From positions 4,334-68,333 of the forward strand of contig JAYRGC010000009.1 of NCBI GenBank assembly GCA_041908065.1: a stretch of 64,000 nt of DNA. The letters run 5' to 3'. The notes beneath the pieces are model-generated. The model was not told the origin of the DNA, searched no databases, and saw nothing but the letters and a program-made list of their open reading frames with translations. This DNA is from JAYRGC01 sp041908065. Its GTDB lineage: Bacteria; Pseudomonadota; Alphaproteobacteria; UBA9219. Position 1 is the stretch's first letter. Each line of letters begins with the position of its first letter. A program made the position numbers and the translations under genes. This document shows positions 1 to 8,770 of this stretch, piece by piece.

Positions 1-2
1 TC

Positions 3-629
3 GCCGCGTTGCGCGGCACGCCTTATCCGCAATTGACGGACGATGGGCAGGTGCGGATATTGGTGATGGGCGGCAGTTTGGGGGCGCGGGTTTTCAGCCA
101 AGTGGTTCCTCGAGCCCTGGCCTTGCTGCCCGAGCAGTTGCGCCGCCGTTTGCTGGTTTCCCAGCAGTGCCGCCCCGAGGACATCGAGGCGGCGCGGGCG
201 GCTTTCGCTGGAGCCGGAGTCGAGGCTGACTTATCCACTTTTTTCCGCGACGTGCCCGAACGCATGGCCGGAGCGCATCTGGTCGTATGCCGCTCCGGAG
301 GCTCGACGGTGGCCGAATTGACGGCCATCGGCAGACCGTCGATTCTGGTTCCTTTTCCGCACGGGCACGCCGGAGAACAGACCGCCAATGCCGAGGCGGT
401 GGCCGAGGCGGGCGGAGCGTGGATAATTCCCGAACAGGCCTTTACTCCGGAGGCCTTGGCGGTAAGGCTGGAATCCATATTCGCCCTGCCGTCCAACATG
501 GCCAAGACCGCGGCGGCGGCTCGGGCGTGGGGAACGGTCGCCGCAGCCGACAATCTGGCCGGTTGCGTGCTGGACGCGGCGGGAATAGTGGGGGGTGAAA
601 CAATTCTTAGGCAAGGGATTGCAGTATGA
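3..629 (+). CDS. murG: MurG, C-terminal part (cut by window start)
   Basis: UDP-GlcNAc:undecaprenyl-pyrophosphoryl-MurNAc-pentapeptide GlcNAc transferase. It makes lipid II from lipid I at the inner face of the cytoplasmic membrane. Only about the last 208 residues are present because the gene starts before the window. Visible signs are the GGSLGA glycine-rich stretch opening the C-terminal Rossmann domain and the CRSGGSTVAEL donor-binding segment followed by PFPHGHAGEQTANA. These are typical of GT28 MurG proteins. The stop overlaps the murC start (ATGA at 626-629), so the two are translationally coupled. In most proteobacteria murG-murC lies in the middle of the dcw cluster; here it precedes mraZ. 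Confidence 0.95.
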   Translation, partial: AALRGTPYPQLTDDGQVRILVMGGSLGARVFSQVVPRALALLPEQLRRRLLVSQQCRPEDIEAARAAFAGAGVEADLSTFFRDVPERMAGAHLVVCRSGGSTVAELTAIGRPSILVPFPHGHAGEQTANAEAVAEAGGAWIIPEQAFTPEALAVRLESIFALPSNMAKTAAAARAWGTVAAADNLAGCVLDAAGIVGGETILRQGIAV

Positions 630-2065
630 AACAAGATATATCCAAGGGTATAGAAAGTTTTAGCCCTCTGGCCATCGGCACGATCCATTTCATCGGCATC
701 GGCGGCATCGGCATGAGCGGCATCGCCGAGATAATGCACACGCTGGGATACCGCGTGCAGGGCAGCGATCTGTCCGATAACGCCAACGCCAAGCGTTTGC
801 GCGAGCGCGGCATAAAGGTGATGACGGGACACGACGCGGCCAATTTAGGCGATGCCAGCGTGGTGGTGATTTCCTCCGCCGTCAAAAAGGACAACCCTGA
901 ACTGGCGGCGGCTCGCGCCGCTTTGCTGCCGGTCGTGCGCCGCGCCGAGATGCTGGGAGAGCTGATGCGCTTCAAATGGTCGGTGGCGGTGGGCGGAACC
1001 CATGGCAAGACCACCACCACGTCGATGGTGGCGGCGATGTTCGACGCGGCTGGTTTGGATCCGACGGTGGTCAACGGCGGCATCATCAACGAATACGGAA
1101 CCAACGCGAGGCTCGGCAACGGCGATTGGATGGTCGTGGAATCCGACGAATCCGACGGCAGTTTCACGCGGTTGCCAGCCACCGTATGCGTGATCACCAA
1201 CATGGATCCCGAACACATGGATCACTACCGCGACTTCGACGCGGTGCGGCAGGCTTATGCCACTTTCGTGGAGAACATTCCGTTTTACGGCTTCGCCGCG
1301 TTGTGCATGGATCATCCCGAGGTGCAATCTCTGATCGCCAAGGTCAACGACAGAAGGGTCATAACCTACGGCTTGTCCGCCCAAGCCGATGTGTGCGCCT
1401 CCAATATTTTGTCGGGTCCGGAGGGATTTTCCTACGACGCGGTGTTGACGGATCGGAAAACCGGCGTCGTGCGAAAACTGGAGGGACTGAAGCTTCCGGT
1501 GATGGGAATGCACAACGTGCAAAATTCGCTGGCCGCTTTGGCGGTGGGCTGGGGTTTGGGCTTCGACGACGACGCGATGCGGCGCGGCATAGCCCGTTTC
1601 GGCGGCGTCAAACGCCGTTTCACCAGAACCGGAACCGTTCGCGGCATAACGGTGGTGGACGACTACGGCCACCATCCGGTGGAAATCGCCGCGACGCTCA
1701 AGGCGGCGCGGCAGGCCAAAGGCGATGCGGGCAAGGTGATAGCCGTCGTGCAGCCGCACCGCTATACGCGGCTGAAAAGCCTGTTCAACGAGTTTTGCAC
1801 CTGTTTCAACGACGCCGACGCGGTGATAGTGGCCGACGTCTATCCGGCGGGGGAACAGCCGATCGAGGGCATTAACCGCGACGCTTTGGTCGAGGGGCTG
1901 CGCTCGCGCGGGCATCACAACGTCTCGCCGCTAGAAAGCCCTGATCGGTTGGCGGCTGCGGTTTCGGAAATCGCCGCGACGGGAGATTACGTCATATGCC
2001 TAGGCGCGGGAAATATAACCGCCTGGGCGCACGCCTTGCCGCAAGAACTGGAAAAATGCGGATAG
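626..2065 (+). CDS. murC: UDP-N-acetylmuramate--L-alanine ligase MurC
   Basis: ATP-dependent ligase adding L-Ala to UDP-MurNAc, the first step of stem peptide synthesis in the cytoplasm. The 479 residues are normal for MurC. The N-terminal Rossmann segment contains HFIGIGGIGMSGIA (about 21-34). The Mur-ligase ATP loop GTHGKTTTT is at about 124-132. The central ESDESDGSF and the C-terminal DDYGHHPVEI are MurC signatures. It overlaps murG by 4 bases. murB and ddl, which usually follow, are absent. Instead a 255-base gap containing a repeat remnant and an operator separates it from mraZ. Confidence 0.98.
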   Translation: MKQDISKGIESFSPLAIGTIHFIGIGGIGMSGIAEIMHTLGYRVQGSDLSDNANAKRLRERGIKVMTGHDAANLGDASVVVISSAVKKDNPELAAARAALLPVVRRAEMLGELMRFKWSVAVGGTHGKTTTTSMVAAMFDAAGLDPTVVNGGIINEYGTNARLGNGDWMVVESDESDGSFTRLPATVCVITNMDPEHMDHYRDFDAVRQAYATFVENIPFYGFAALCMDHPEVQSLIAKVNDRRVITYGLSAQADVCASNILSGPEGFSYDAVLTDRKTGVVRKLEGLKLPVMGMHNVQNSLAALAVGWGLGFDDDAMRRGIARFGGVKRRFTRTGTVRGITVVDDYGHHPVEIAATLKAARQAKGDAGKVIAVVQPHRYTRLKSLFNEFCTCFNDADAVIVADVYPAGEQPIEGINRDALVEGLRSRGHHNVSPLESPDRLAAAVSEIAATGDYVICLGAGNITAWAHALPQELEKCG

Positions 2066-2069
2066 GCCG

Positions 2070-2121
2070 GTTGCCGCCGCGTTTGGCTGCAAAATTATCC
2101 AACCCTTTTTCAGAAAGAGCC
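2070..2121. repeat. Right-end remnant of the MITE-like repeat family
   Basis: Just after the murC stop there is a stretch with CGTTTGGCTGCAAAATTATCC, then AACCCTTTTT and CAGAAAGAGCC. Nearly the same order (gcgtttggctgc, aaattatcc, then a gttttgcg-type end) closes the repeats at 15868-15895, 48190-48234 and 53700-53737. I read it as a truncated copy carrying only the right end. It lies at the unusual murC/mraZ junction. Confidence 0.55.
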
Positions 2122-2225
2122 TTTTCGGAATGGCCGCGGAATTACGTTGCCATAAGGTAACCATTTTATGGCGGATGGGGGCGTGATACCCCAGATCTGC
2201 GACATAATGGCTTGAATAGCCAAGA

Positions 2226-2275
2226 ATTCCCTTGCATTCCCATGTATTCCCATGCTATCCCATTTTTGCCCATAA
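2226..2275 (+). promoter_or_regulatory. MraZ operator: five CCC-centred repeats at exact 10-bp spacing
   Basis: Five direct repeats of the type ATTCCCATGN, with CCC at 2229, 2239, 2249, 2259 and 2269, precede mraZ by about 50 bases. On the other strand this reads TGGGA every 10 bp. Known MraZ boxes are TGGG-type direct repeats at 10-bp spacing upstream of mraZ, so this is very likely the autoregulatory operator of the mraZ-rsmH-ftsL-ftsI-murE operon. The number of boxes is higher than the three described for Escherichia coli. Confidence 0.8.
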
Positions 2276-2320
2276 TGTACCGGCGTGTGCGTTATGCGGG
2301 TATGCGCGGGGGAAGTTCCG

Positions 2321-2809
2321 GTGTTTTTGTCGTCGTTCGTCAACAAGATCGATAAAAAGGGTCGCGTGTCGGTTCCTGCGCCTTTCCGCGCAGCCCTCGG
2401 CAATGACGCCGCTGGAATAGTTGTATTCAGATCGTTGCAACACGAGGCTTTGGAGTGTTGCTCGGTTTCCCACCTTGAGGTGTTGAGCCGGAGTCTGGAA
2501 AAGCTGGATCTGTCGCCCGAGACTTACGAGCTGATCGAAACCACCATATTCGGCGGCTCGGTTCAGGTTCCCTTCGATGGCGAGGGACGGGTGGTGTTGC
2601 CGCAGCATTTGACATCCGCCGTCGGCGTATCCGACGAAGCCGCGTTCGTGGGACGCCGCAAGACCTTCCAGATATGGGAGCCGAAGAAGCTGGCCGCGCA
2701 CGAGGCGGCGGCGCGAAAGGCCGCCGGCGCGCGCGACATATCGCTCAGTAAAATCGTCGCCATGGCTTCGCGTGAAAGCGGCGCGAGCCTGAAAGGCGGC
2801 GCATCATGA
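2321..2809 (+). CDS. mraZ: Transcriptional regulator MraZ
   Basis: DNA-binding AbrB-like regulator of the division and cell wall operon; 162 residues. The GTG at 2321 is chosen because the protein then begins FLSSFVNKIDKKGRVSVP, the canonical MraZ N-terminus, and a purine-rich GGGGGAAG lies just upstream. A longer reading from 2285 adds residues not seen in the family. Two MraZ half-domains are visible: KIDKKGRVSVP near the start and FDGEGRVVLPQHL in the middle. The stop overlaps rsmH (ATGA). It probably binds the repeats at 2226-2275. Confidence 0.93.
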   Translation: MFLSSFVNKIDKKGRVSVPAPFRAALGNDAAGIVVFRSLQHEALECCSVSHLEVLSRSLEKLDLSPETYELIETTIFGGSVQVPFDGEGRVVLPQHLTSAVGVSDEAAFVGRRKTFQIWEPKKLAAHEAAARKAAGARDISLSKIVAMASRESGASLKGGAS

Positions 2810-3792
2810 CGGTTTCCGAACTATCGCAACGGCACGTTCCGGTGATGTTGCGCGAGGCGGTGGACGCCTTGGCTGTGCGCGACGGCGGGATATACGTCGA
2901 CGGCACTTTCGGGCGCGGCGGCTATTCCCGCGCGATCATGGAACGTTCTCCGCAAGCGACCGTTTACGGCATAGACCGCGACGAGGCGGCCATAGCGGCG
3001 GGGCAGGGGCTGGCGCGGGAGTTCGCGCCGCGCCTTAACCTGATGCACGGATTGTTCGGCGACATGGACGCGATTTTGGCCTCGCGCGGAGTGCGGAAGG
3101 TCGACGGAGTGGTGTTGGATTTGGGAGTATCATCGCCGCAATTGGACGACGCCGATCGCGGATTTTCGTTCCGCGCCGACGGGCCGCTCGATATGCGGAT
3201 GGGATTGGCCGCGAGAACCGCCGCCGACATCGTCAATTCCGAGGACGAGAAATCGCTCGCGGACATGATTTTCCGCTACGGCGAGGAACGCCATTCCCGC
3301 CGCGTTGCCCGCCGCATCGTCGCCGCTCGCAAAGCCGAGCCTTTTACTCGCACGGCGCAATTGGCGGAGGTGGTGCGTTCGGCGGTTCCGCGCTCCGCCG
3401 ACGGCATAGATCCGGCGACGCGGACTTTTCAGGCGTTGAGGATAGCGGTGAACGGCGAAATGGACGAATTGGGGCGCGGTTTGGCCGCCGCCGAGCGCGT
3501 TTTGGCTCCGCGTGGCAGGTTGGCTGTGGTGTCGTTCCACTCCTTGGAAGACCGCTGCGTCAAAGAATTCATGCGCCATCGTTCGGTTTCGCGCCTCTCC
3601 GCGTCTCGACATTCTCCCCCGGCATCGGACGCCGCCGCCCAGCCGTCGTTTGTTTTGGTATCCCGCAAGCCAGTTCCTCCGTCAGAGGAGGAGACTTCAA
3701 ACAATCCTCGCGCCCGTTCCGCCAAATTGAGGGTGGCCGAGCGCACCGAAGCGAATGTCGCGGACGTTTCCGCGATGGAGGTGTCGTCATGA
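2806..3792 (+). CDS. rsmH: 16S rRNA (cytosine(1402)-N4)-methyltransferase RsmH (MraW)
   Basis: SAM-dependent enzyme methylating C1402 of 16S rRNA in the decoding centre. 328 residues. HVPVMLREAVDAL at 10-22 and VDGTFGRGGYS at 31-41 form the N-terminal signature and SAM motif I. DLGVSSPQLDDADRGFSF is the characteristic RsmH core, and SFHSLEDRCVK is near the C-terminus. It overlaps both mraZ upstream and ftsL downstream by 4 bases. Confidence 0.97.
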   Translation: MTVSELSQRHVPVMLREAVDALAVRDGGIYVDGTFGRGGYSRAIMERSPQATVYGIDRDEAAIAAGQGLAREFAPRLNLMHGLFGDMDAILASRGVRKVDGVVLDLGVSSPQLDDADRGFSFRADGPLDMRMGLAARTAADIVNSEDEKSLADMIFRYGEERHSRRVARRIVAARKAEPFTRTAQLAEVVRSAVPRSADGIDPATRTFQALRIAVNGEMDELGRGLAAAERVLAPRGRLAVVSFHSLEDRCVKEFMRHRSVSRLSASRHSPPASDAAAQPSFVLVSRKPVPPSEEETSNNPRARSAKLRVAERTEANVADVSAMEVSS

Positions 3793-4190
3793 TCCGCATA
3801 ACATCGGTGGCTTTTTGGGCGTTTTTCTCCGTCATCACCAGCGTCGCGCTTTACCACACCAGCTATCATGTTCAGGCGTTGGAAAAGCAGTTAGACGACA
3901 CGCGACGCCAGATAGAATCCGAACGCGCCAGCATCCATGTGCTGAAGGCCGAATGGGCTTATTTGACCAATCCCGAACGCATAGAAAGCGCGGCTAGGCG
4001 GCATTTGGCCATGCGCCCCACAACATCCAAGCAGATGGCGGAGGCCGGAAATTTGGCCGAGGTATTGCCGATGCGCGCCGTAGCCGCCGCGCCTGCCGCA
4101 GCCAAACAGCCCGCGGCTTTGAGCAAGTCCGCGTCGGCGAAATACGATAACATGAGCGCGTTGTTGGCGGATTTGGAAATAGCCAGATAA
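3789..4190 (+). CDS. ftsL: Cell division protein FtsL
   Basis: Small bitopic septum protein that joins FtsB/FtsQ and activates FtsWI. 133 residues. One N-terminal membrane helix (about 5-22) is followed by a periplasmic coiled coil of heptad pattern (VQALEKQLDDTRRQIESER) and the conserved LTNPERIESAARRHLAM segment of alphaproteobacterial FtsL. The Ala-rich tail (about 95-120) is low complexity. Assignment rests on this architecture plus position between rsmH and ftsI. FtsL is poorly conserved in sequence. Confidence 0.9.
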   Translation: MIRITSVAFWAFFSVITSVALYHTSYHVQALEKQLDDTRRQIESERASIHVLKAEWAYLTNPERIESAARRHLAMRPTTSKQMAEAGNLAEVLPMRAVAAAPAAAKQPAALSKSASAKYDNMSALLADLEIAR

Positions 4191-4252
4191 GCGGCTATTC
4201 GCGACGACGGCAGTTTTCGACGCGCCGCGGCGGCGATGATGTTTGGGGCGGA

Positions 4253-5968
4253 ATGAGAAATCATACGGAACAGGACAAGGTGTGTTTGGTGCGGAGAACA
4301 GTGTCTCCGGCGGAATACGCGCTTGAGGTGGCCAGAATGCGTCTGGCCTTCGCCGCCTTGATGTTCGTCATCGCCTATGTCGCCATAGCTGGACGTTTGG
4401 CGGATTTGACCGTTTTCGGCGACGAAAGAGATACTTCGGTTTTGTCGCAGTCCCAAGAAAGCACGCTGTCGGCGTCCCGCGCCGACGTGGTGGATCGCAA
4501 CGGCATGGTGTTGGCGACTTCCGTGCCGATGTATTCCCTGTGCGCCGACACTCGCAGGATAATGGACATGGACGAGGCGGCGAAAAAGCTGCTGACGGTC
4601 TTGCCGGATCTCGACCGCAAAAAGCTGGACGCCGATTTGCGCGGCGGCGGGCGGTGCGAGATGATCCGGCGCAAAGTAACTCCGCAGCAGTATTATGCCA
4701 TCAACAAATTGGGCATAGCCGGAATGGAGTTCGGGCACGACGAAGGACGAGCATGGCCTGCGGGAAGGCTGGGCGCGCACATAGTCGGTTTCACCGACGT
4801 GGATGGCAACGGCACGGCGGGGGTGGAAAAGGGACAGAATTCGAGGCTTCAGCATCGACATGAACCGCTAAGGCTGACTATAGACCTGCGGCTGCAGACG
4901 GTGCTGCGAACCGAACTGGCGGCTGCGATAAAGGAGTTTTCCGCCGACGGCGGAGCCGGTTTGATCATGGACGTGACCAACGGAGAGATATTGGGCATGT
5001 CGTCTTTGCCTGATTTCGATCCCCAAGACGCTGGACGGGCAGGCGACGCGTCCAAGTTCAATCGCGCCGCGTTGGGCGTGTACGAGATGGGCTCTACATT
5101 CAAGATATTCAATACCGCGCTGGCTTTGGAATCCGGACAGATTACCCCTTATGACCGCTTTGACACCGTTAGCGAGTTGAAAGTTGGCGGCAGGACGATA
5201 CGCGATTTCCATCCGGCGACGCGATGGTTGAACGTGATCGAGATATTCGAGGAGTCTTCGAATATCGGGTCGGCGAGAATGGCGGATCGCATAGGAGAGG
5301 AAGCGCAACGGGCGTTTCTGGAAAAGCTGGGATTGCTGGAAAAGCCCAAGATAGGGTTGCCGGAAATGGGCGCGCCGATAGTGCCGTCTTCTACTGCGTG
5401 GGGGCAATCGACGACGATGACTGTGGCTTTCGGGCACGGCATCGCCGTCAATTCCGTCCAGCTGGCGGCGGCGGTCTCTACCGTTATCAACGGCGGCAAG
5501 CGGGTTTTTCCGACCGTAGTATTTCCCGAAGATTCTGACGGGGAAGATGAGGCCAAGGTCGAGGAAAAGCGCGTGGTTTCCCAACGCACTTCCGACCGGA
5601 TCCGCGCGATGATGCGGCTGGTGATAACTCGCGGCACTGCCAAGGCTGCGGAGGTTCCCGGGTACTTGATGGGCGGAAAAACCGGAACCGCCGACAAGGC
5701 GTCGGCGCGCGGGTATAATGATAAAGCTCGACTTTCGTCGTTCATCGGCGCGTTTCCGATGAACTCTCCGCGCTATCTGGTGTTCGTGATGCTGGACGAC
5801 CCTAAGGCCAACGAGAGCACTCACGGCTTCGCCACCGGAGGATGGACTGCGGCTCCGACGGTGGCGCGGATAGTGGAGAAAATGGCGCCCATGCTGGGCA
5901 TCGCTCCCATGAGCGAGGCCGAGGGCGCCGCGGCGGAGCGAGGGCTGTTAAAGGCTTTGGGGATGTAA
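4253..5968 (+). CDS. ftsI: Septal peptidoglycan transpeptidase FtsI (PBP3)
   Basis: Class B penicillin-binding protein, the D,D-transpeptidase that crosslinks septal peptidoglycan. 571 residues. An N-terminal cytoplasmic tail is followed by one membrane helix (about 28-45) and the dimerisation domain. The transpeptidase domain has all three motifs: STFK with nucleophile Ser281, SSN at 335-337, and KTG at 476-478. A 62-base gap separates it from ftsL. The ATG at 4253 follows GGGGCGGA. Confidence 0.97.
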   Translation: MRNHTEQDKVCLVRRTVSPAEYALEVARMRLAFAALMFVIAYVAIAGRLADLTVFGDERDTSVLSQSQESTLSASRADVVDRNGMVLATSVPMYSLCADTRRIMDMDEAAKKLLTVLPDLDRKKLDADLRGGGRCEMIRRKVTPQQYYAINKLGIAGMEFGHDEGRAWPAGRLGAHIVGFTDVDGNGTAGVEKGQNSRLQHRHEPLRLTIDLRLQTVLRTELAAAIKEFSADGGAGLIMDVTNGEILGMSSLPDFDPQDAGRAGDASKFNRAALGVYEMGSTFKIFNTALALESGQITPYDRFDTVSELKVGGRTIRDFHPATRWLNVIEIFEESSNIGSARMADRIGEEAQRAFLEKLGLLEKPKIGLPEMGAPIVPSSTAWGQSTTMTVAFGHGIAVNSVQLAAAVSTVINGGKRVFPTVVFPEDSDGEDEAKVEEKRVVSQRTSDRIRAMMRLVITRGTAKAAEVPGYLMGGKTGTADKASARGYNDKARLSSFIGAFPMNSPRYLVFVMLDDPKANESTHGFATGGWTAAPTVARIVEKMAPMLGIAPMSEAEGAAAERGLLKALGM

Positions 5969-6041
5969 TACACTGAAAATCACAAGCTCTTGGCCAAATA
6001 ACTTGAGTGACGGGATTTCCATCACCAGAAGAGGCGCGGCT

Positions 6042-7511
6042 ATGCTTTTTTCACAACTTATTACATCTTCCGACGTGGTCGTTCTTCGCGGCGGCGATCG
6101 CGAGATAACCGGAGTGACTGCGGATTCCCGCGAAGTGAAGCCCGGATATTTGTTTATGGCGATCTCCGGCTCCGCCCGCGACGGCAAGGATTTCATTCCC
6201 GACGCGTTGGCCAAGGGAGCCGTCGCGGTGTTGTTGGAGGAGGGCGGGGCGGTTCCGGAAATACCGGAAGGCGTAGTAGTGGCCGCAGTCAAGGAATCTC
6301 GCGCTGCCGTTTCTTTGATAGCCTCGCGTTTCTGGCCACGCCAACCCGACAACATAGCGGCGGTGACCGGAACCAGCGGCAAAACTTCCACCGCCCAGTT
6401 CGCGCGCGAGATATGGCAGGCCAACGGGCATCTGTCGGCCAGCGTGGGAACATTAGGTCTGGTGACGGCTAGGGAAAAGAAATACGGATCGTTGACCACT
6501 CCCGACGCCGTGACGTTGCACCGGACGCTTCACGAGGCGGCCTTGGGCGGCGTTACCCATCTGTCGCTTGAGGCTTCCAGCCACGGTATAGTGTTCCGCC
6601 GTCTCGACAACGTGTGGATCAAGGCGGCCGGGTTTACTAATCTGTCGCGGGATCATTTGGATTTCCACGGCGACATGGACAGCTATTTCTCCGCTAAGAC
6701 GGAGCTTTTCTCCCGAGTGATGGCGGAGGGCGGAGCGGCGGTTTTGAACGCCGACATTCCGCAATACGAAGCCTTGGAAAAAGCGTGCCGCGATCGCCGT
6801 CTTAAGGTCATCAGTTATGGGCGTAACGGGCGCGACATAAGATTGACGGGGCAACGCCATACCGAAAACGGGCAGGAGCTGGATTTGGAAGCGATGGGCG
6901 GAAAAACGTCCGTGTTTCTTCCGGTAATGGGCGGATTTCAGGCATGGAACGCCATGTGCGCCTTGGGCATGGCCATCGGATGCGGCGAAGACGCGATGAA
7001 ATCCGCCAACGCTTTGGCCAAGGTGACGAGCGTGCCCGGGCGGTTGGATCTGGCTGGAACGACCGGAAACGGCGCGGCGGTGTTCGTCGACTATGCACAT
7101 AAACCCGGGGCGTTGGAAAACGTGCTTATGGCGTTGCGCCCGCACGTCGAGGCGAGGCGGGGAAAACTGCATGTCGCATTCGGATGCGGCGGCAACCGCG
7201 ATAGCGGCAAGCGTCCGATAATGGGCGAGATAGCGGTTCGTTTGGCCGACAAGGTAGTGGTGACCGACGATAATCCTCGCCGCGAGGAGGCGGCGGCCAT
7301 CAGGCGCGAAGTTATGGCCGGATGCCAAAACAGCTCCAGTGTGCGGGAGATAGGGGATCGAGCCCAAGCCATCCGCGCCGCCATCGCCGATTTGGGCGCG
7401 GGCGACGTTTTGGTTATAGCCGGCAAAGGGCATGAAACCGGACAAATAGTCGGGGACAAGGTTTTGCCGTTCGACGACATGGAAGTGGCGCGGGATGCTT
7501 TGCAATTATAG
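6042..7511 (+). CDS. murE: UDP-MurNAc-L-Ala-D-Glu--meso-DAP ligase MurE
   Basis: Adds the third stem-peptide residue. 489 residues from the ATG at 6042, which has a GAAGAGG ribosome site about 8 bases upstream; a TTG at 6003 would add 13 non-family residues. The Mur ligase ATP loop GTSGKTS is at about 110-116. DNPR at 410-413 is the signature selecting meso-diaminopimelate over lysine. The family usually continues into murF-mraY-murD; here the cluster stops and a FIST/kinase pair follows. Confidence 0.96.
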   Translation: MLFSQLITSSDVVVLRGGDREITGVTADSREVKPGYLFMAISGSARDGKDFIPDALAKGAVAVLLEEGGAVPEIPEGVVVAAVKESRAAVSLIASRFWPRQPDNIAAVTGTSGKTSTAQFAREIWQANGHLSASVGTLGLVTAREKKYGSLTTPDAVTLHRTLHEAALGGVTHLSLEASSHGIVFRRLDNVWIKAAGFTNLSRDHLDFHGDMDSYFSAKTELFSRVMAEGGAAVLNADIPQYEALEKACRDRRLKVISYGRNGRDIRLTGQRHTENGQELDLEAMGGKTSVFLPVMGGFQAWNAMCALGMAIGCGEDAMKSANALAKVTSVPGRLDLAGTTGNGAAVFVDYAHKPGALENVLMALRPHVEARRGKLHVAFGCGGNRDSGKRPIMGEIAVRLADKVVVTDDNPRREEAAAIRREVMAGCQNSSSVREIGDRAQAIRAAIADLGAGDVLVIAGKGHETGQIVGDKVLPFDDMEVARDALQL

Positions 7512-7633
7512 AGGAGTAAAAAGGTATTATTAGCCCCCAATAATGTCCGGTCACTTCGACAAATTATTTACCGACTATTAATCATAGGAGAGTACTTCTT
7601 CCCCGAAGATTGATCCAGCGATCGGGGGCTTCC

Positions 7634-8770
7634 ATGCGCGTTAAGCAGGTTTTGGTAAGAGACGTTTCAGGGTTGGTTAACGTAGATGGATTAAGCGAGG
7701 TGTCCCCGCAGCTGGTTATGGCGTTCGGCGCTCCGTGCTTTTTCAACGCGCAAATTGCCGCGCAGTTGCGGCAACAGTTTCCAAAGGCCGTTATTATAGG
7801 ATGTTCCACCGCCGGAGAAATAGCTCAGACCGCGGTGCATGAAAATACGCTGGTCGTTACGGCGATACATTTCGATAATCCGGGATTTATCGCGGAATCC
7901 GGGGACATTTCCGACATGGCGGATTCCGAGGACGCCGGAAGAAGGTTGGCGAATAAGCTGAAACGCGACGGGCTGCATACTGTTTTGGTATATGCCCCGG
8001 GCGTGGACATAAACGGCAGCGCGATGATTCGCGGCATGGCCTCGGCGTTGCCGGCCAATGTTCGCATAACCGGCGGATTGGCCGGAGACAATGGGGCGTT
8101 CAAGCAAACTTTCACTATGCTCGACGGGGTTGTGTCCGACAGGCAGCTGGTGGCCATCGGCATCCACGATCCTAAGATCGCCGTGGGACACGGATCCTTC
8201 GGCGGATGGCAGCCGTTCGGTCCGGTGCGTAAGGTCACCAAATGCTCAGGTAACAAGCTGTTTGAGCTGGATGGCGAACCGGCGTTGGGAGTTTACAAGA
8301 AATACTTAGGCGAATACGCGGCGCAGTTGCCGTCATCGGGATTGCTTTTCCCGTTTGAGATGTTGGCCAGCGATCGCAGCCAAACCGGACTTATTCGCAC
8401 GCCTTTGGCCATAGACGAGACCGAGGGAAGCCTTACTCTCGCCGGAGAAATAGACGCTAACGGGTATTTGCGACTTATGCACGCCAACACCGATGGTCTG
8501 ATAGACGGAGCGCAAGAATCCGCCAAGCTGGCCGCCTCTTCATGGCGAAGCAATGGCGAAACCTTTGCCATATTGATCAGTTGTGTGGGCCGGCGTTTGG
8601 TCATGGGGAGCCGCGTGGACGAGGAGGTCGAGGCCGTGTCGTCGGTTTTCGGTCCGTCTTGCGGATTGACTGGATTCTATTCCTATGGCGAGGTAAGCCC
8701 GTTCCACGGAACTACCGACTGCAAGTTGCATAACCAGACCATGACGGTCACATGCCTGACGGAAAAATGA
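7634..8770 (+). CDS. FIST-domain sensor protein, NosP-like
   Basis: 378 residues with FIST_N (GAPCFFNAQIAAQL, IIGCSTAGEI, VITGGLAGDNG-like region) and FIST_C (HGSFGGWQPFGPVRKVT, LFELDGEPAL, GRRLVMGSRVDEEVE, GFYSYGEVSP). No signal peptide or membrane helix, so cytosolic. FIST proteins next to hybrid kinases include NosP, a haem-based nitric oxide sensor that controls its partner kinase. The arrangement here, overlapping the kinase gene by ATGA, matches that, but I cannot confirm haem binding from sequence. Start 7634 follows a GGGGG run; 7610 (TTG) is an alternative. Confidence 0.85.
   Translation: MRVKQVLVRDVSGLVNVDGLSEVSPQLVMAFGAPCFFNAQIAAQLRQQFPKAVIIGCSTAGEIAQTAVHENTLVVTAIHFDNPGFIAESGDISDMADSEDAGRRLANKLKRDGLHTVLVYAPGVDINGSAMIRGMASALPANVRITGGLAGDNGAFKQTFTMLDGVVSDRQLVAIGIHDPKIAVGHGSFGGWQPFGPVRKVTKCSGNKLFELDGEPALGVYKKYLGEYAAQLPSSGLLFPFEMLASDRSQTGLIRTPLAIDETEGSLTLAGEIDANGYLRLMHANTDGLIDGAQESAKLAASSWRSNGETFAILISCVGRRLVMGSRVDEEVEAVSSVFGPSCGLTGFYSYGEVSPFHGTTDCKLHNQTMTVTCLTEK

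Noticed and set aside
23..1918. Long minus-strand open frames opposite murG and murC
   Set aside because: They are shadows caused by GC-rich codon use; the plus-strand frames carry clear MurG and MurC motifs.
2226..2275. Short CRISPR-like array
   Set aside because: Repeat period is 10 bp without spacers and it sits before mraZ; an operator explains it.
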